DNA from: Chalciporus piperatus
Taxonomy: Eukaryota; Basidiomycota; Agaricomycetes; Boletales; Boletaceae
Length of the DNA: 64,000 nt
Direction of reading: 5' to 3'
Assembly: GCA_038093975.1 (NCBI GenBank)
Contig: JBBPTG010000105.1
Coordinates: 24,552 to 88,551, forward strand
Shown here: in pieces, positions 33,763-43,667 of the stretch
Position numbering within the stretch: the first letter of the stretch is position 1
Layout of the letters: each line of letters begins with the position of its first letter
Translations under genes and position numbers: made by a program
Notes under the pieces: model-generated
The model's input: only the letters and a program-made list of their open reading frames with translations
What the model was told of the DNA's origin: nothing
Database searches by the model: none

Positions 33763-35472
33763 TTACAGAATGGTGCTGATACTGGAAACCAACACGTCCA
33801 AAGCAGCAAGCTGTCCCCACGCAGTAAAATTCGTAGGCTTGGGACCCGCCCACTCAGCCGAGAACCACCACGTCCCGTTTTCATGGCAAGTCGAGGAAAG
33901 TTCCATCAGGGCATTAAACTACCCAAACAGTCGTGTTCAGTCTCGTGTCGGTGGAGCGGTTAAAACGGTCGTTCGTACCTGGACGTTGAAGTAACTACTG
34001 ATGAGGTCCCGCAAGAGTCCATGGTCTGGGTTCCGTACGTACGCTTCACGTAGACCACGAATCAAGACACCTGTCAAGTCGGTTAGAATCCGGACTCGGT
34101 GAAACATTGAGGGGAAGACATACTCTTGAAACCGACAATGTCATCGTCCACATTGGTGACGCCACCTTCGGTAATCACCCCATTTTGGCCCTGCCAGACG
34201 GTGGTATACATAGCACCATAAATCACGTTCAGCATGCTGCGATCCAAATGAACCGCATGAGCGACCCGTTCATGTCGACTTGCTTGCCACTCACAAGTAA
34301 TTCAAGTCTTGACCTCGTTCACCAAGGACATCGGATAGCACGCTTAGACCCTCGATGAGTTTTCCACTGTTGTACGTGAATAGCTCAGTGGCCGGCGATC
34401 GAGAACAGTCGTTAGCATAGATGGTATCGAGTGCCAGGTTGTCGCTGTTCATGTTGAGAGTCTTCATCCATGCAGCAGCCGTAACAGCAGCGTCGGTATA
34501 TGTCGAGTTACCCGTCACCTCGGCGAGGTATGCAGATAGACTATGACAGGGTGAGCAATCAACGCGGTTCGCACAACGGCGAGACTACGTACGTCAGGAA
34601 GAGTCTCAATATCTGGATATTAGTGTGCTAATGATTGCGGGCACTATGTTCTCTCACCCAGTTGTGACCGAGTTCACCGCGGCGTCGTTGGCTACGGGAC
34701 GCTAATTTTTTCTTTCAGTTGTACAATCAGTTGTACAATGTGGCCTTTCAAGCCCTGACGCACCCAGAAAACGCCTCCGGCCATTGTTTTTCCTTCACAT
34801 CTCCCCATGATGGGGAAGTTCTTGGTGGGTATACCACCCGCTTGAGCATCCTCCTGGGATATCTGGCTATGGACTTCCTCAGTCATAGATGGGTGTTAGG
34901 TGCTATCCGCTCACAACGTCTTGATATGTTCCCATGTTTGCACGGCATGGCTTAACAAGTTGGTATCTCCATATACACGGTAGGCGTAGTACGCAGCAAT
35001 CCCCCACCACAAGGCGTCGTCATTATACTGTGTCGAATAGTTGGGGTAGAGGGAGAATGCCTTGTTCAGATACGTGGTAACGGTTGCTTGGTACAAAGGA
35101 GCCTGAGGCGAGATATGATCCTTGATTGCCATCGCCGAAAATGAGTTGGCACTTTGCCAGTAACTCAGGTCTTATTCGCGAAAGCTCGAGATGAGTCCAA
35201 GAACGGACACTGACATACCACACGGAGGACTTGCCATTGAAGTATCCGATGGTTTGGTTCAAACCTGGGAGGAGGCTGAGGATGGTTTGGTGTGATGATA
35301 TCATTCGGTCCAGCAGGCCGTACCTGACCCCAGGTTCCTGCAGCAGAAGTAGTGAGACCACTAGAGGCAAGAGTGAAAGATGGAAATGTCTACGAACCCG
35401 CCATGTTGGAGGTACTTCCTGAAAGGACATGAATCCAACCAGTGTGAGGAGATGGAGAACGAGTGACATCAT
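33763..35472 (-). CDS. GH76 family alpha-1,6-mannanase-like protein (Dfg5/Dcw1 type)
   Basis: The hydrophobic start MMSLVLHLLTLVGFM would act as a signal peptide, although the exact first exon is uncertain. The body shows LLPGLNQTIGYFNGKSSVW, then SPQAPLYQATVTTYLN and YNDDALWWGIAAYYAYR. The double Asp (NDD) is the catalytic signature of GH76. Later exons give TGNSTYTDAAVTAAAWMKTL, LFTYNSGKLIEGLSVL, VWQGQNGVITEGGVTNVDDD and WWFSAEWAGPKPTNFTAWGQ, ending VSSISTIL. Fungal GH76 proteins act on alpha-1,6-mannose linkages. Dfg5/Dcw1 are thought to cross-link GPI-anchored mannoproteins to the cell wall. No long hydrophobic C-terminus suited for a GPI anchor is obvious, so this member may be secreted. 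The 34600-34900 part is the least certain exon structure. Confidence 0.75.
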
Positions 35473-35860
35473 TCTCGAAATATATCGTCGTGCAAGTGAC
35501 CACAGGACGGTCTTGATGCTCTCGGTCTGATGGGAAGAGTTGATGGTATACAACACATCTTCCAAGCTGTTTATACCTGAACACAGAGTGAACATGTTTG
35601 GAGCGCAGGTCAGGTGGTAGTGGTCGACACGAGTGACGACAGTGCTTCTAGCGCCCTACTTTTGGCGGAGACCAATGACTGGACTGACCTAAGTTGAGAA
35701 TCATTTATTCGGCCTCAATCCGACCTAGAAGGAAGTTGAATACTCGGTCATAAGTCCATCGAAATCCATCTCGGAGGAGTCATGATTGAGGCCGTGAGGC
35801 AACTGAGACTCAAGAGTCCAGCCTTGAATCGATAACTTCGAACCTTGTCGGACTAGCATC

Positions 35861-35934
35861 GGCCGACTAGCTCAGTTGGTTAGAGCGTCGTGCTAATAAC
35901 GCGAAGGTCTTGGGTTCGATCCCCACGTTGGCCA
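35861..35934 (+). tRNA. tRNA-Ile(AAU), copy 1
   Basis: The 74 nt cloverleaf has the acceptor arm GGCCGAC paired with GTTGGCC (one G-U pair) and the discriminator A. The D-arm begins GCTC, the anticodon loop is CTAATAA (anticodon AAT, Ile), and the T-arm is TTGGG-TTCGATC-CCCAC. The A and B boxes fit Pol III promoters. A T4 run follows (35938-35941) as terminator. There is no intron. Confidence 0.95.
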
Positions 35935-36036
35935 TTCTTTTGTTTCCGAATGGTTGCAACAAGTCGAGCGACAACACCTTGGGACATCGGAATCAAGTAA
36001 CGAGACCATATAGCTCTGCAAGCAGTCTGAAGAAGC

Positions 36037-36108
36037 CATTCAAGACGCCTCCGAGTCTCAAGACTCCGTTCAAGACGCCATTGAAAACACCTGTCGAGAC
36101 TCCAGTTT
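36037..36108 (+). repeat. Short degenerate tandem repeats encoding KTP
   Basis: Units like ttcaagacgcc, ctcaagactcc and ttgaaaacacc repeat downstream of the first tRNA gene and read KTP in one frame (PFKTPPSLKTPFKTPLKTP). The only frame covering them starts inside the tRNA, so I do not call a gene. Confidence 0.5.
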
Positions 36109-36337
36109 AGAAATTGAATGATGACGACATCCAGATCTTGGAAGCTCCGCAGCGCGTCGCATCATGCCCGTTCAAAATCAGCAAGCCGCAGCAGGAGCAC
36201 CCACTGTGACTTTGAGGCCAACAACGTAACTTGCTGGGTGTACGACACGATCAAGATTAGGAGCGCATGCACGTCCTTCCACATCCTCCAAGACTGACCA
36301 GGGTTTCAATGGGCAACAAATTACAGTATATTTTGGT

Positions 36338-36960
36338 CTACTTCACATCTAATACGACGACCGGCAGCTTGTAATTGGACGGCTGATAACAAATCTTCCC
36401 CTGCATGCCATCAAATTGTATGAGAGTAAAGTCCTCCATTTGAATAAGCTTGCTGACAGTCGAGATGCATGTATCGTTTGTAGCATCGATCGTGAACTTC
36501 ACACTGTGATACCTGCAATCCCAAGGATTGAAAATTCTGCACCACCCCCTGGCATATCCCTCGTCAGAGGCCTGGACAAACATCCATGTACGGTTTCTGA
36601 AGCAGCATGGAGGGTTGGTGTTGCGCCAATGTCAACAGTGAAGACACTATGTGTGTCGATGAACATTGGGAGGACAGCACCAGAGGAGAACCTTGGTAAT
36701 GCCAGGTCAATGCAAAAGGAATGAATATGTTTGCCTTCTTGAACTCCACGCAAGAGCCTGATACTGGTCGACCCAGTCAGTGGATCAATGATGGAATCAC
36801 GAATAAGGGACAAATTTTCATCTTCACGTCGCAGTGGACGAATGCCAACGTCGAGGACATCGCCTATGAGGCCCTCATGGGTGAGGCAGAGTGTACAGGT
36901 GTGAGTGGGATTGGATTCGTTAGCGATAGTCTATCAGAAACTTTGCCTTCGTTGCTCCCG
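36338..36960 (-). other. Candidate unrecognised gene between the two tRNA genes
   Basis: The - strand is open from about 36950 to 36499 without a good start codon (GLIGDVLDVGIRPLRREDEN, then LSLIRDSIIDPLTGSTSIRL and AVLPMFIDTHSVFTVDIGAT). An overlapping frame at 36583-36338 ends PSNYKLPVVVLDVK. A 69 nt stretch starting gtttgtccagg and ending ggattgcag has the look of an intron between them, but the phase does not fit. I do not recognise the product. Confidence 0.3.
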
Positions 36961-37001
36961 ATGCAAATCATAAATAAGATTGACCAGCGAGACTTACCAC
37001 C

Positions 37002-37075
37002 GGCCGACTAGCTCAGTTGGTTAGAGCGTCGTGCTAATAACGCGAAGGTCTTGGGTTCGATCCCCACGTTGGCCA
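37002..37075 (+). tRNA. tRNA-Ile(AAU), copy 2
   Basis: The sequence is identical over all 74 nt to the copy at 35861-35934, including the anticodon loop CTAATAA and the discriminator A. A T7 run (37080-37086) follows as Pol III terminator. It lies about 220 bp upstream of the RhoGEF start codon, on the same strand. Confidence 0.95.
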
Positions 37076-37296
37076 GTCATTTTTTTCATCCTCGACCAAT
37101 CGGCGATTTGGTGGTCAGGGGTGATTTCCCCTTTTTGGGATCGAGGGATTCAATACCAGTCCGATCACGGCCCGCTAACTCCGAAACGAAGTGTTGTTCA
37201 CTGCCGAGGACAATCTCAAGTCGTCCTCGTTCAAGTTCTCCTCGACTAACTGGCTGCTTTGAAGTCCGTTCAGAACGTCGCCCCCCGTGGCCCGCG

Positions 37297-40200
37297 ATGT
37301 CGTCTGGCTCACCTGCCCATCTTGTTTCGTTCCCTACCTCCGATTCATTACCGGTCGCACCACTTCCTATACCACACCTTCCTTTTCGCCGAATCTCCCT
37401 TCCAACTACACCCAGTGCTGCGCTCGCTGCTCGTAGACAGTCTGTAGCGAGTCTTGCCTCGTTCGATTCACTTGCAGAGGAGCCAGTCGCTGTGAACCAA
37501 CACCGTCGGGCAAAGCGCAGGTCGCTTAACCCATCCTCGAGGCCTCACAGGCGGACACAGGCCGATGAAGACAGGGAGACGAAGAGGTCTAAGATCATTT
37601 CAGAGTTCTATGCGACAGAGAAATCCTACCTTGATGGTCTTGATCTCGTGTACAATGTGGGTGCCGAAGCATACGAGTCTGGTCCACTGACAATTCGCCC
37701 CTCTCAGCATTTCCTAACGCCCATCCTTCAATCGTTGGATACATCCAAACCATTCCTAACACGTAATGAAATAACGACGCTCTTCTCAAATTTCATAGAC
37801 ATCTGGAATTTCCATCATGCTTTCTTTGCTGCGTTGTCTGCGAGACTTCAACCGTCCACGTCAGCGTCTAAGCACAATATCCCACTTTCTTCGCTGCTTC
37901 TCTCGCATTTCCCATACCTTTCACTATATACCCCATTTATTACCGCATTCCCTGCAGCGCTGGCGTTTCTGACGTCATTAAGACAATCACCTACACCAAA
38001 TCCAGCCTTCACTGCCTTCCTGCGAGAGCAGGAATCCCATCCCATATGCGCACATCTCAGGCTTGCGGACTACCTTCTCACACCCGTACAACGATGTCCG
38101 CGATACCTACTCCTTCTTAAAGATATTCTGAATTCAACAGATCCCGACGATGCCGAATGGGAGAAGCTTCAGGAAGTTCGATCCCTGGTCGAGAAAAGTA
38201 ATTGTTCTCTCCCATATCTTATTTTGCTATGCACACAGAATCTGACCGATCGCCTCCATAGTCACCACCTCTTTGAACACGTCTCTCGCTGCTCATGCGC
38301 AGACTCTTGCGTTGATATCGCTGCAGCGCAATACGCGCGACCTTCCTCCCGTGCTTACCCCATTGGTTTCTCCAGGAAGGCAACTCATCAAGAGGGGAGT
38401 ACTTATACGGTCCGGCGGCGAAAGCGATGGCCCGGGAAGGAAACCGTTCGAATTCTTATTGCTTAGTGATTACCTTTTATGGCTCGAACGCGAAGATGCT
38501 GGAATCGGCGTCCTTGCGCATGATGGAGGAAGTCCGAGCCCACGGAGACGGAGGGCCTCGATGAACGCGCTGGGCAGCAATGACGAAGAGAAGTGGTGTT
38601 GTAGAGGAAACATGAGCCTTGTTGACATGGAGGTCGTCATGGTTGTCGATCGTCCGGGAGGAGAGGAGAGCGTTGAAGTGTTGAGTCCAGAGGGATCGTT
38701 TGCTTTATACCCTGGTACGAAGTTCCCCTTTCCTCACGTTCATTGCTCACACATCCATCCTCCATGTCCGTCATTTAGCTGCTCCGGATGATTCCAACAG
38801 CCTTAGCGCCTGGGTGGATGCTATGCGGATGACGCGCGCTATACGCCTTGCAGCGCTTGCGTTGTCCAATCCTGATTCTACTCTTTCGGCCAGTACTTCA
38901 GGTGTCCATCTCAGGCGCGCACTACGTGCATTCGCAAGTGAGAGCGACGATGCCGACGATGAGCAGTGGCAGGAAGAAAACGCAGATGGACCCGCGACGC
39001 CTATCTCGCCGTCGTCTAAATCCGGACGATCTCGCCCTCGCCGTGCGCAGTTGGACAATTTCCTCCCGCCGGTCTGGGTTCCGGATGCCAAGACGGATAC
39101 GTGTATGAGATGTGGAAGACTGTTTGGTTTTGCTTTGGACCTCAGATTAGCAGACGTTTTCGGCTGGGGGTTCGGGAAGAGCAACGGAAGTGACGGTAAG
39201 AAGAAATCGGAGACGGAGAGAAACGAGAGAGAAAGAAATTGGGCTGGGGGTGGTGGAGCTTGGAGAAGGAAACACCACTGCAGGCTCTGTGGACGCGTTG
39301 TCTGTGCAGCCTGTTCTGGAAAGGTAACATTTCATCAATTATCAGGCAATTGTTGGGTGCTCACTCACATCCCACCAGAATTTTTACATTACCAGTGACG
39401 ATGGCGACGTCTCGCCTGCACGCAAGAAGCAGAGGGCAAAAGCTGCTCGTGCTTGCGATAAATGTTACGAATCAGCGTTTGCGAGAATCCCACCCTCCCC
39501 TATCGGCCCTGCACCATTCTCCCCCGCATCCTCTGATGTACAGGCCTCATCTACTGCTCATACGCCACCTGACCGACCGTCTACGCCCCGAGCCGACGAA
39601 GAGCCTGATACCATCCGTGGCATCCATCCGTGGCTATCCATTCCATCACGACAAGGAGCTAGCAAGGACGTCAGCGAAGTTCTGATGTCAATGGATCTAG
39701 CTTCCGGAGCGGGCGCGATGAGCAGGAGTCCTTCACGAGCCGGACTCAGCACCAGCCCATTGCGTCTCGTATTAAACAGTAGTCCTTCCCGAAAATCCAA
39801 ACTCAGCGCGAGTCCCAGTAAGCCGAGCAGCGGATTGCGAGAGACGCACGTCAATGTTCTTGGGGTCTCGGGCAGTCCAAGCCCTTCAAGGCGGATCGTC
39901 CATCTTCCTCGTATCTCATCTGGCGATTCGGACCCCCTGTCGTCGTCGTCGTCGCAACGACCTCTATCATCGTCTTCACAGCTCCTGTTACAGATCGAGA
40001 ACTTGTCAAGCGAAGGGGTGCACAACGAGATGGGTCAGGAGGAGCACGAGTACGTGCAGACTCGTCCGATCCGTGTGCGCTCCTCCCAGACCCGTCCGCG
40101 GAGCTACCACGATATTTTGGAGGATTTCAGTATGCACCAACGTGGTATTAGTATACCATCCTCAGTCTCAAGTGCCCCTGGGGTTGGGCTTAGTTCGCTG

Positions 40201-40674
40201 AGGGAAGGAGATAACGAAGAAGAACGCGATGGGGACGGCGAGGATGGGGACGGTGAGGTCGGGCTCGAACTCGAGCTAGAGACACGTCATCGAATGGGAC
40301 GTGTATCTTTCGACTCAGAGGAAAGTGAAGGGGGTCTGAAGTCCCAAGGTCCGACGGACGATCACGAGGCCGCGTCACAGAGGGAAGATACCGCACGACG
40401 GAGGAAGAGGTTCTCGTTGCCCGCCATTGCGTTGCAAACGGCGCCCGTCTTTGCGCGTGCTCGACAGGCTGAGGGGAGACGCGCCGTCCCCGGCAATGTC
40501 GACGATAATGATGCGGAAGGGAGTAATTTGGAGAGGAGACGGACGTCTCTCGTACATGCGGCCGAGAGAGATAAAAACAAGCGGGAAAGGCAAGGAGAGA
40601 AGGAGAGCTCAGCAGTGGGCTTACTCATGGAGGTGCTCAAGGGCAATTTCAAATACTCCGGAAGGAATCCATAG
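37297..40674 (+). CDS. RhoGEF (DH-PH) protein with a FYVE zinc finger
   Basis: The start MSSGSPAHLVSFPTSD (37297) is the first ATG clear of the upstream tRNA gene. The DH domain begins KIISEFYATEKSYLDGLDLV and includes LRLADYLLTPVQRCPRYLLL, the conserved catalytic helix, which promotes GDP release from a Rho-family GTPase. The PH domain follows (GVLIRSGGESDGPGRKPFEF, LLLSDYLLWLERED, ... SNSLSAWVDAMRM). The FYVE domain shows TCMRC, RRKHHCRLCGRVVCAACSGK and ARACDKCY. Its basic RRKHHC core binds phosphatidylinositol 3-phosphate on endosomes. Three introns keep the frame (near 38199, 38714 and 39324). The roughly 350-residue Ser-rich tail (SPSRAGLSTSPLRLVL) is disordered. The architecture recalls animal FGD proteins and suggests coupling of Rho signalling to endosomal membranes. 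Confidence 0.9.
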
Positions 40675-41092
40675 TAGCGGAGGTTATACGAGAGTACATC
40701 ACGGACAGATTTACGGATATAGACCATGTTGTATGTTTTGTAGTGCATTGTACCCCTGATATATCGTGTAATGCTGTTGTATATTTCGTAGGGATTTATG
40801 CACTGTTGGAATCCATAAGGATCCCATAACTATTCACACCACAGTATGATTGTGACAATCCCTATGCGCCAGTGCCTGTGCGCTGCTCGTCCAAAGGTAA
40901 TAAAATGCAAGAAATCGTGATGCCATGTCAAGACTTGAGGTAATATGTAAGTGAATGCAAAGGTGTAGTGGTGTATGTGAAATGAACTTGAAGGATTCCG
41001 AATCCAGATGCATCAAGAAACAAAAAATGTCAGAGACGTGATCATCAGAGAAGGAGTGAATCCGACTCCTGGATTTGATCCAACAAGCTGGA

Positions 41093-42004
41093 TCATCGGC
41101 TGGACCTGCGAGAAACAGTCGTACCATCCTTCTTTGCTCGGCATGTCTTGCTGTGCCTCCGCAAAGAATCACTACGAGCAAAGCTCGAATGACAACTCGG
41201 GCAGCGAGCTTTCTCCTTCAAATGAACGGCGAGAATGTGCCGTGGCATACTCTCCTTGTTCATGACACTCTGGCAGTCTTTCCAGAGACACACCTGCCGA
41301 CTCTTGTTCCCCTTGGGATGGACAGAGTGTGCACTATAAAGATGCGCCACAGCATCTTGCTTCGTACCACATAGGGAGGCACCGCATACTCCACCGTTAG
41401 CTAACCATCGGCATTCGTGCTGACCAGCCCATCTCGGAGAGGCCAAAAGTGCATAATCTGCGTTGGCAGGAATGGTAGTGTCGTATGGCCATCGCGAGCG
41501 TATGTCAGATCGTAGCAACGTTCGGGACGCCCCGATATGCGTGCTCCTCGGCAGAAAAGAAACAGCTGGTTCAACGACGAGGTTTTCATCCTGAGGCGGC
41601 GTGTCTCGTGGTGTACCAGTATGCGTTACTGGATAGAGGAAATTCTCTTGAGTACTCATCAGCGTTCCCCAGTCGCTGTCCACAGGCCAGCAGGGTGACT
41701 GCCAAGAATTGAGCGCCGAGTCAAAATCGGACAGCTCCCCGCCAGCTTGAAAGCGGGAGAACGAAGAGCTAGATATAATGTCACGGACTCGTTTAACACT
41801 GCGCTGAACGGTGTGCAAAAAATACTTACCAGGTGGAGTCAGGCTGGTATATTCCAAGCAAGCCCAGCGCATTCTGAGTGGTAAAATCCGATCGTGATCG
41901 TTGAGAATGAACTGTTTCAGTGGGCGAGTCAGTATTCGAAAATGAAGTGCACCGTAAGGTTCACCATGATTGTGAATGCTGGCAGGGTCTGCGAGCCCAT
42001 TCAT
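41093..42004 (-). CDS. C2H2 zinc-finger protein A
   Basis: The start is taken at MNGLADPASIHNHGEP (42004). A possible 5' leader with its own intron lies upstream (to about 42130), where I found no in-frame coding join. The C-terminal third carries three zinc-binding units: CRWLANGGVCG...HLYSAH, CLWKDCQSVMNKESMPRHIL with AVH, and CPSCHSSFARSDSLRRHSKT with a final C. It ends KKDGTTVSRRSSR. The last finger resembles DNA-contacting Krueppel-type fingers (RSDSLRRH). The N-terminal two thirds have no recognisable domain. A nuclear, DNA-binding role is inferred. Zinc-finger protein B, 1.2 kb upstream on the same strand, has the same finger order, so the two are likely paralogues. Confidence 0.68.
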   Translation of the reverse strand: MNGLADPASIHNHGEPYGALHFRILTRPLKQFILNDHDRILPLRMRWACLEYTSLTPPGKYFLHTVQRSVKRVRDIISSSSFSRFQAGGELSDFDSALNSWQSPCWPVDSDWGTLMSTQENFLYPVTHTGTPRDTPPQDENLVVEPAVSFLPRSTHIGASRTLLRSDIRSRWPYDTTIPANADYALLASPRWAGQHECRWLANGGVCGASLCGTKQDAVAHLYSAHSVHPKGNKSRQVCLWKDCQSVMNKESMPRHILAVHLKEKARCPSCHSSFARSDSLRRHSKTCRAKKDGTTVSRRSSR

Positions 42005-43253
42005 TGCATAATTACTAGACGTATGGATATCGCTGACGATTGACTGTGAGCACTGAATCCCGAATCAAAGTATGATCTAGACTCACCACGGATATTGCGG
42101 AGCCGAAAGTTCAGCATAATGGCACTGGAAAAAATCCATTCCATTCGGGTCATGCGCGAGATGTTCGTGTACGAGGTTCGACATTGAGTAGAATGGCTTT
42201 GCTGTATGCGTGCAGTAGTATGGGCGACGTTCATACTTACCCCAAGTATTTATTTCGATCCTGCTCAGCTATCAAAAGATGCAATACTTGGATGATCGCG
42301 CCTGCCAACGGCACCACCAAAGTCTTGGGAAGGAATGTTCTATGCTTTCAAAGAACGTTGCCTGACATCCAGTGGGTAATTGCAATAGGCTGACAGACTT
42401 TCATCTAAACTCACTGGGTAAACCAGTTTGTCGAGGATGGCTCCCAGCCTCTGCTCTCCAATAGCCGTAATGGGCGACTCCACAGGGAGTCTGCACCCCG
42501 GGCCGCCGCGCCAGTTGGCGATTGGCAAGCAGAGGCGAACAGAAGGCAAAGCAATCGATGTCTCGCCATGACCCAATCATTCCAATCATTGAAGTCCAAT
42601 TACCCAACCGTGCAGGGTGGCTGTTGGCAAGCTGCGTGTGGAGGCCGCGATGGATGGACGGCTCGGTGCGAGAACCTACACGCCATGTCAAAATGTTATA
42701 GTAGGTATCTGGAGTGCTGAAGAAGAACCCGAGAAACTTGGCATGCTATTTCACCCATCATTATGGCACGGGGAAAGAGTGGCCAAGGCCAAGCTGTGGA
42801 CCAACCACTGCCAACACACGTGGATCGTGGGAAAGAACGTTGAAGCCATTTCATATCTAAGATCAAGGTATTAGCCTACGCAGGGCTCCGGTCAGGTTGC
42901 GCCGCGATGTGACGGTGGAGTCACTCCCAAGACATGTCAACATCCCATCTGGTAGCAGAGGAACGGACGGTACTGTCAAGGCAAAGCCACATGAGAGGAT
43001 ATTGCATCAAAGAGAAGGGATTGTGAGTCATCCAAACAACGACCATACCGCGAACGTTAGATTGCAGCAGTTCCAGAGTAGATTACAAGGGATGTTCGTC
43101 GATGTATCGGGTGACATTAAGCTGAAGTGGGAGACTTATCGTGATAGTTGCATATGCTCAACACTTTGAGCAGCTGCTCGCAGAAAACTGACAGGCACCG
43201 GCCGAGGATGCTTTAGCACGAAGAGGCCCATTAAAAAGGCTACTCACTAAAAG
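42005..43253. other. Region between the two zinc-finger genes
   Basis: This contains the upstream region of gene A and the 3' region of gene B. Short frames on both strands (42401-42691 -, 42617-42874 +, 42897-43169 +) carry no motif that I recognise. Extra 5' exons of gene A could lie here. Confidence 0.4.
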
Positions 43254-43667
43254 CTAAATTCCACATGTTTCCATGTGGCCCGTCAAGGTCGTCTTCCTCG
43301 TAGCAGTCATCAAACACCTAGGGCAGACCCACTTCCCCGGGAAGTGTCGCTCCTTCACGTGCCTTTCTAGGCTCGACCTCCTCATCGCGTCGCTATCACA
43401 GCCATACCAAAGACAGAGGTATGATTGCGAGTCCGACGCGATGCCGTGCCTGTTGTGCAGATGAACCTTGACGTCTTTGACCTTCACCCTGCCGTTGCAG
43501 ACCATCCCGTGCTCGGTCCACAGGCATCTGGTCTCCGATTCTTCAATAACGATGGCGTTGAATAGCAACATATCCTGTGGTGAATTGAATCGGCATTCAG
43601 AGGGGGGGAGAAAGAAAAATCGAACCTCTTGTGACCATGCTTGGTTATACTCCTGTAGGTCTTCCAT
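43254..43667 (-). CDS. C2H2 zinc-finger protein B
   Basis: The start MEDLQEYNQAWSQE (43667) is followed by a likely 50-55 nt intron (gttcgattttt to caccacag) that leads to DMLLFNAIVIEESETRCLW. The remaining exon is mostly fingers: CLWTEHGMVCNG...HLHNRH, CLWYGCDSDAMRRSSLERHV with KERH, and CPRCLMTATRKTTLTGHMET with C, ending GI. The spacing and the CLW opening of the middle finger match zinc-finger protein A. At about 120 residues it is much shorter than A, so either 5' exons upstream were missed (the frame at 43484-43879 is open) or it is a reduced copy. A DNA-binding role is inferred. Confidence 0.6.
   Translation of the reverse strand: MEDLQEYNQAWSQEVRFFFLPPSECRFNSPQDMLLFNAIVIEESETRCLWTEHGMVCNGRVKVKDVKVHLHNRHGIASDSQSYLCLWYGCDSDAMRRSSLERHVKERHFPGKWVCPRCLMTATRKTTLTGHMETCGI

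Noticed and set aside
37051..37296. In-frame ATG inside the tRNA gene as start of the RhoGEF protein
   Set aside because: The codons come from the T-arm of the tRNA and its flank, and a similar frame starts in the other tRNA copy. The ATG at 37297 is clear of the tRNA and gives a normal N-terminus.
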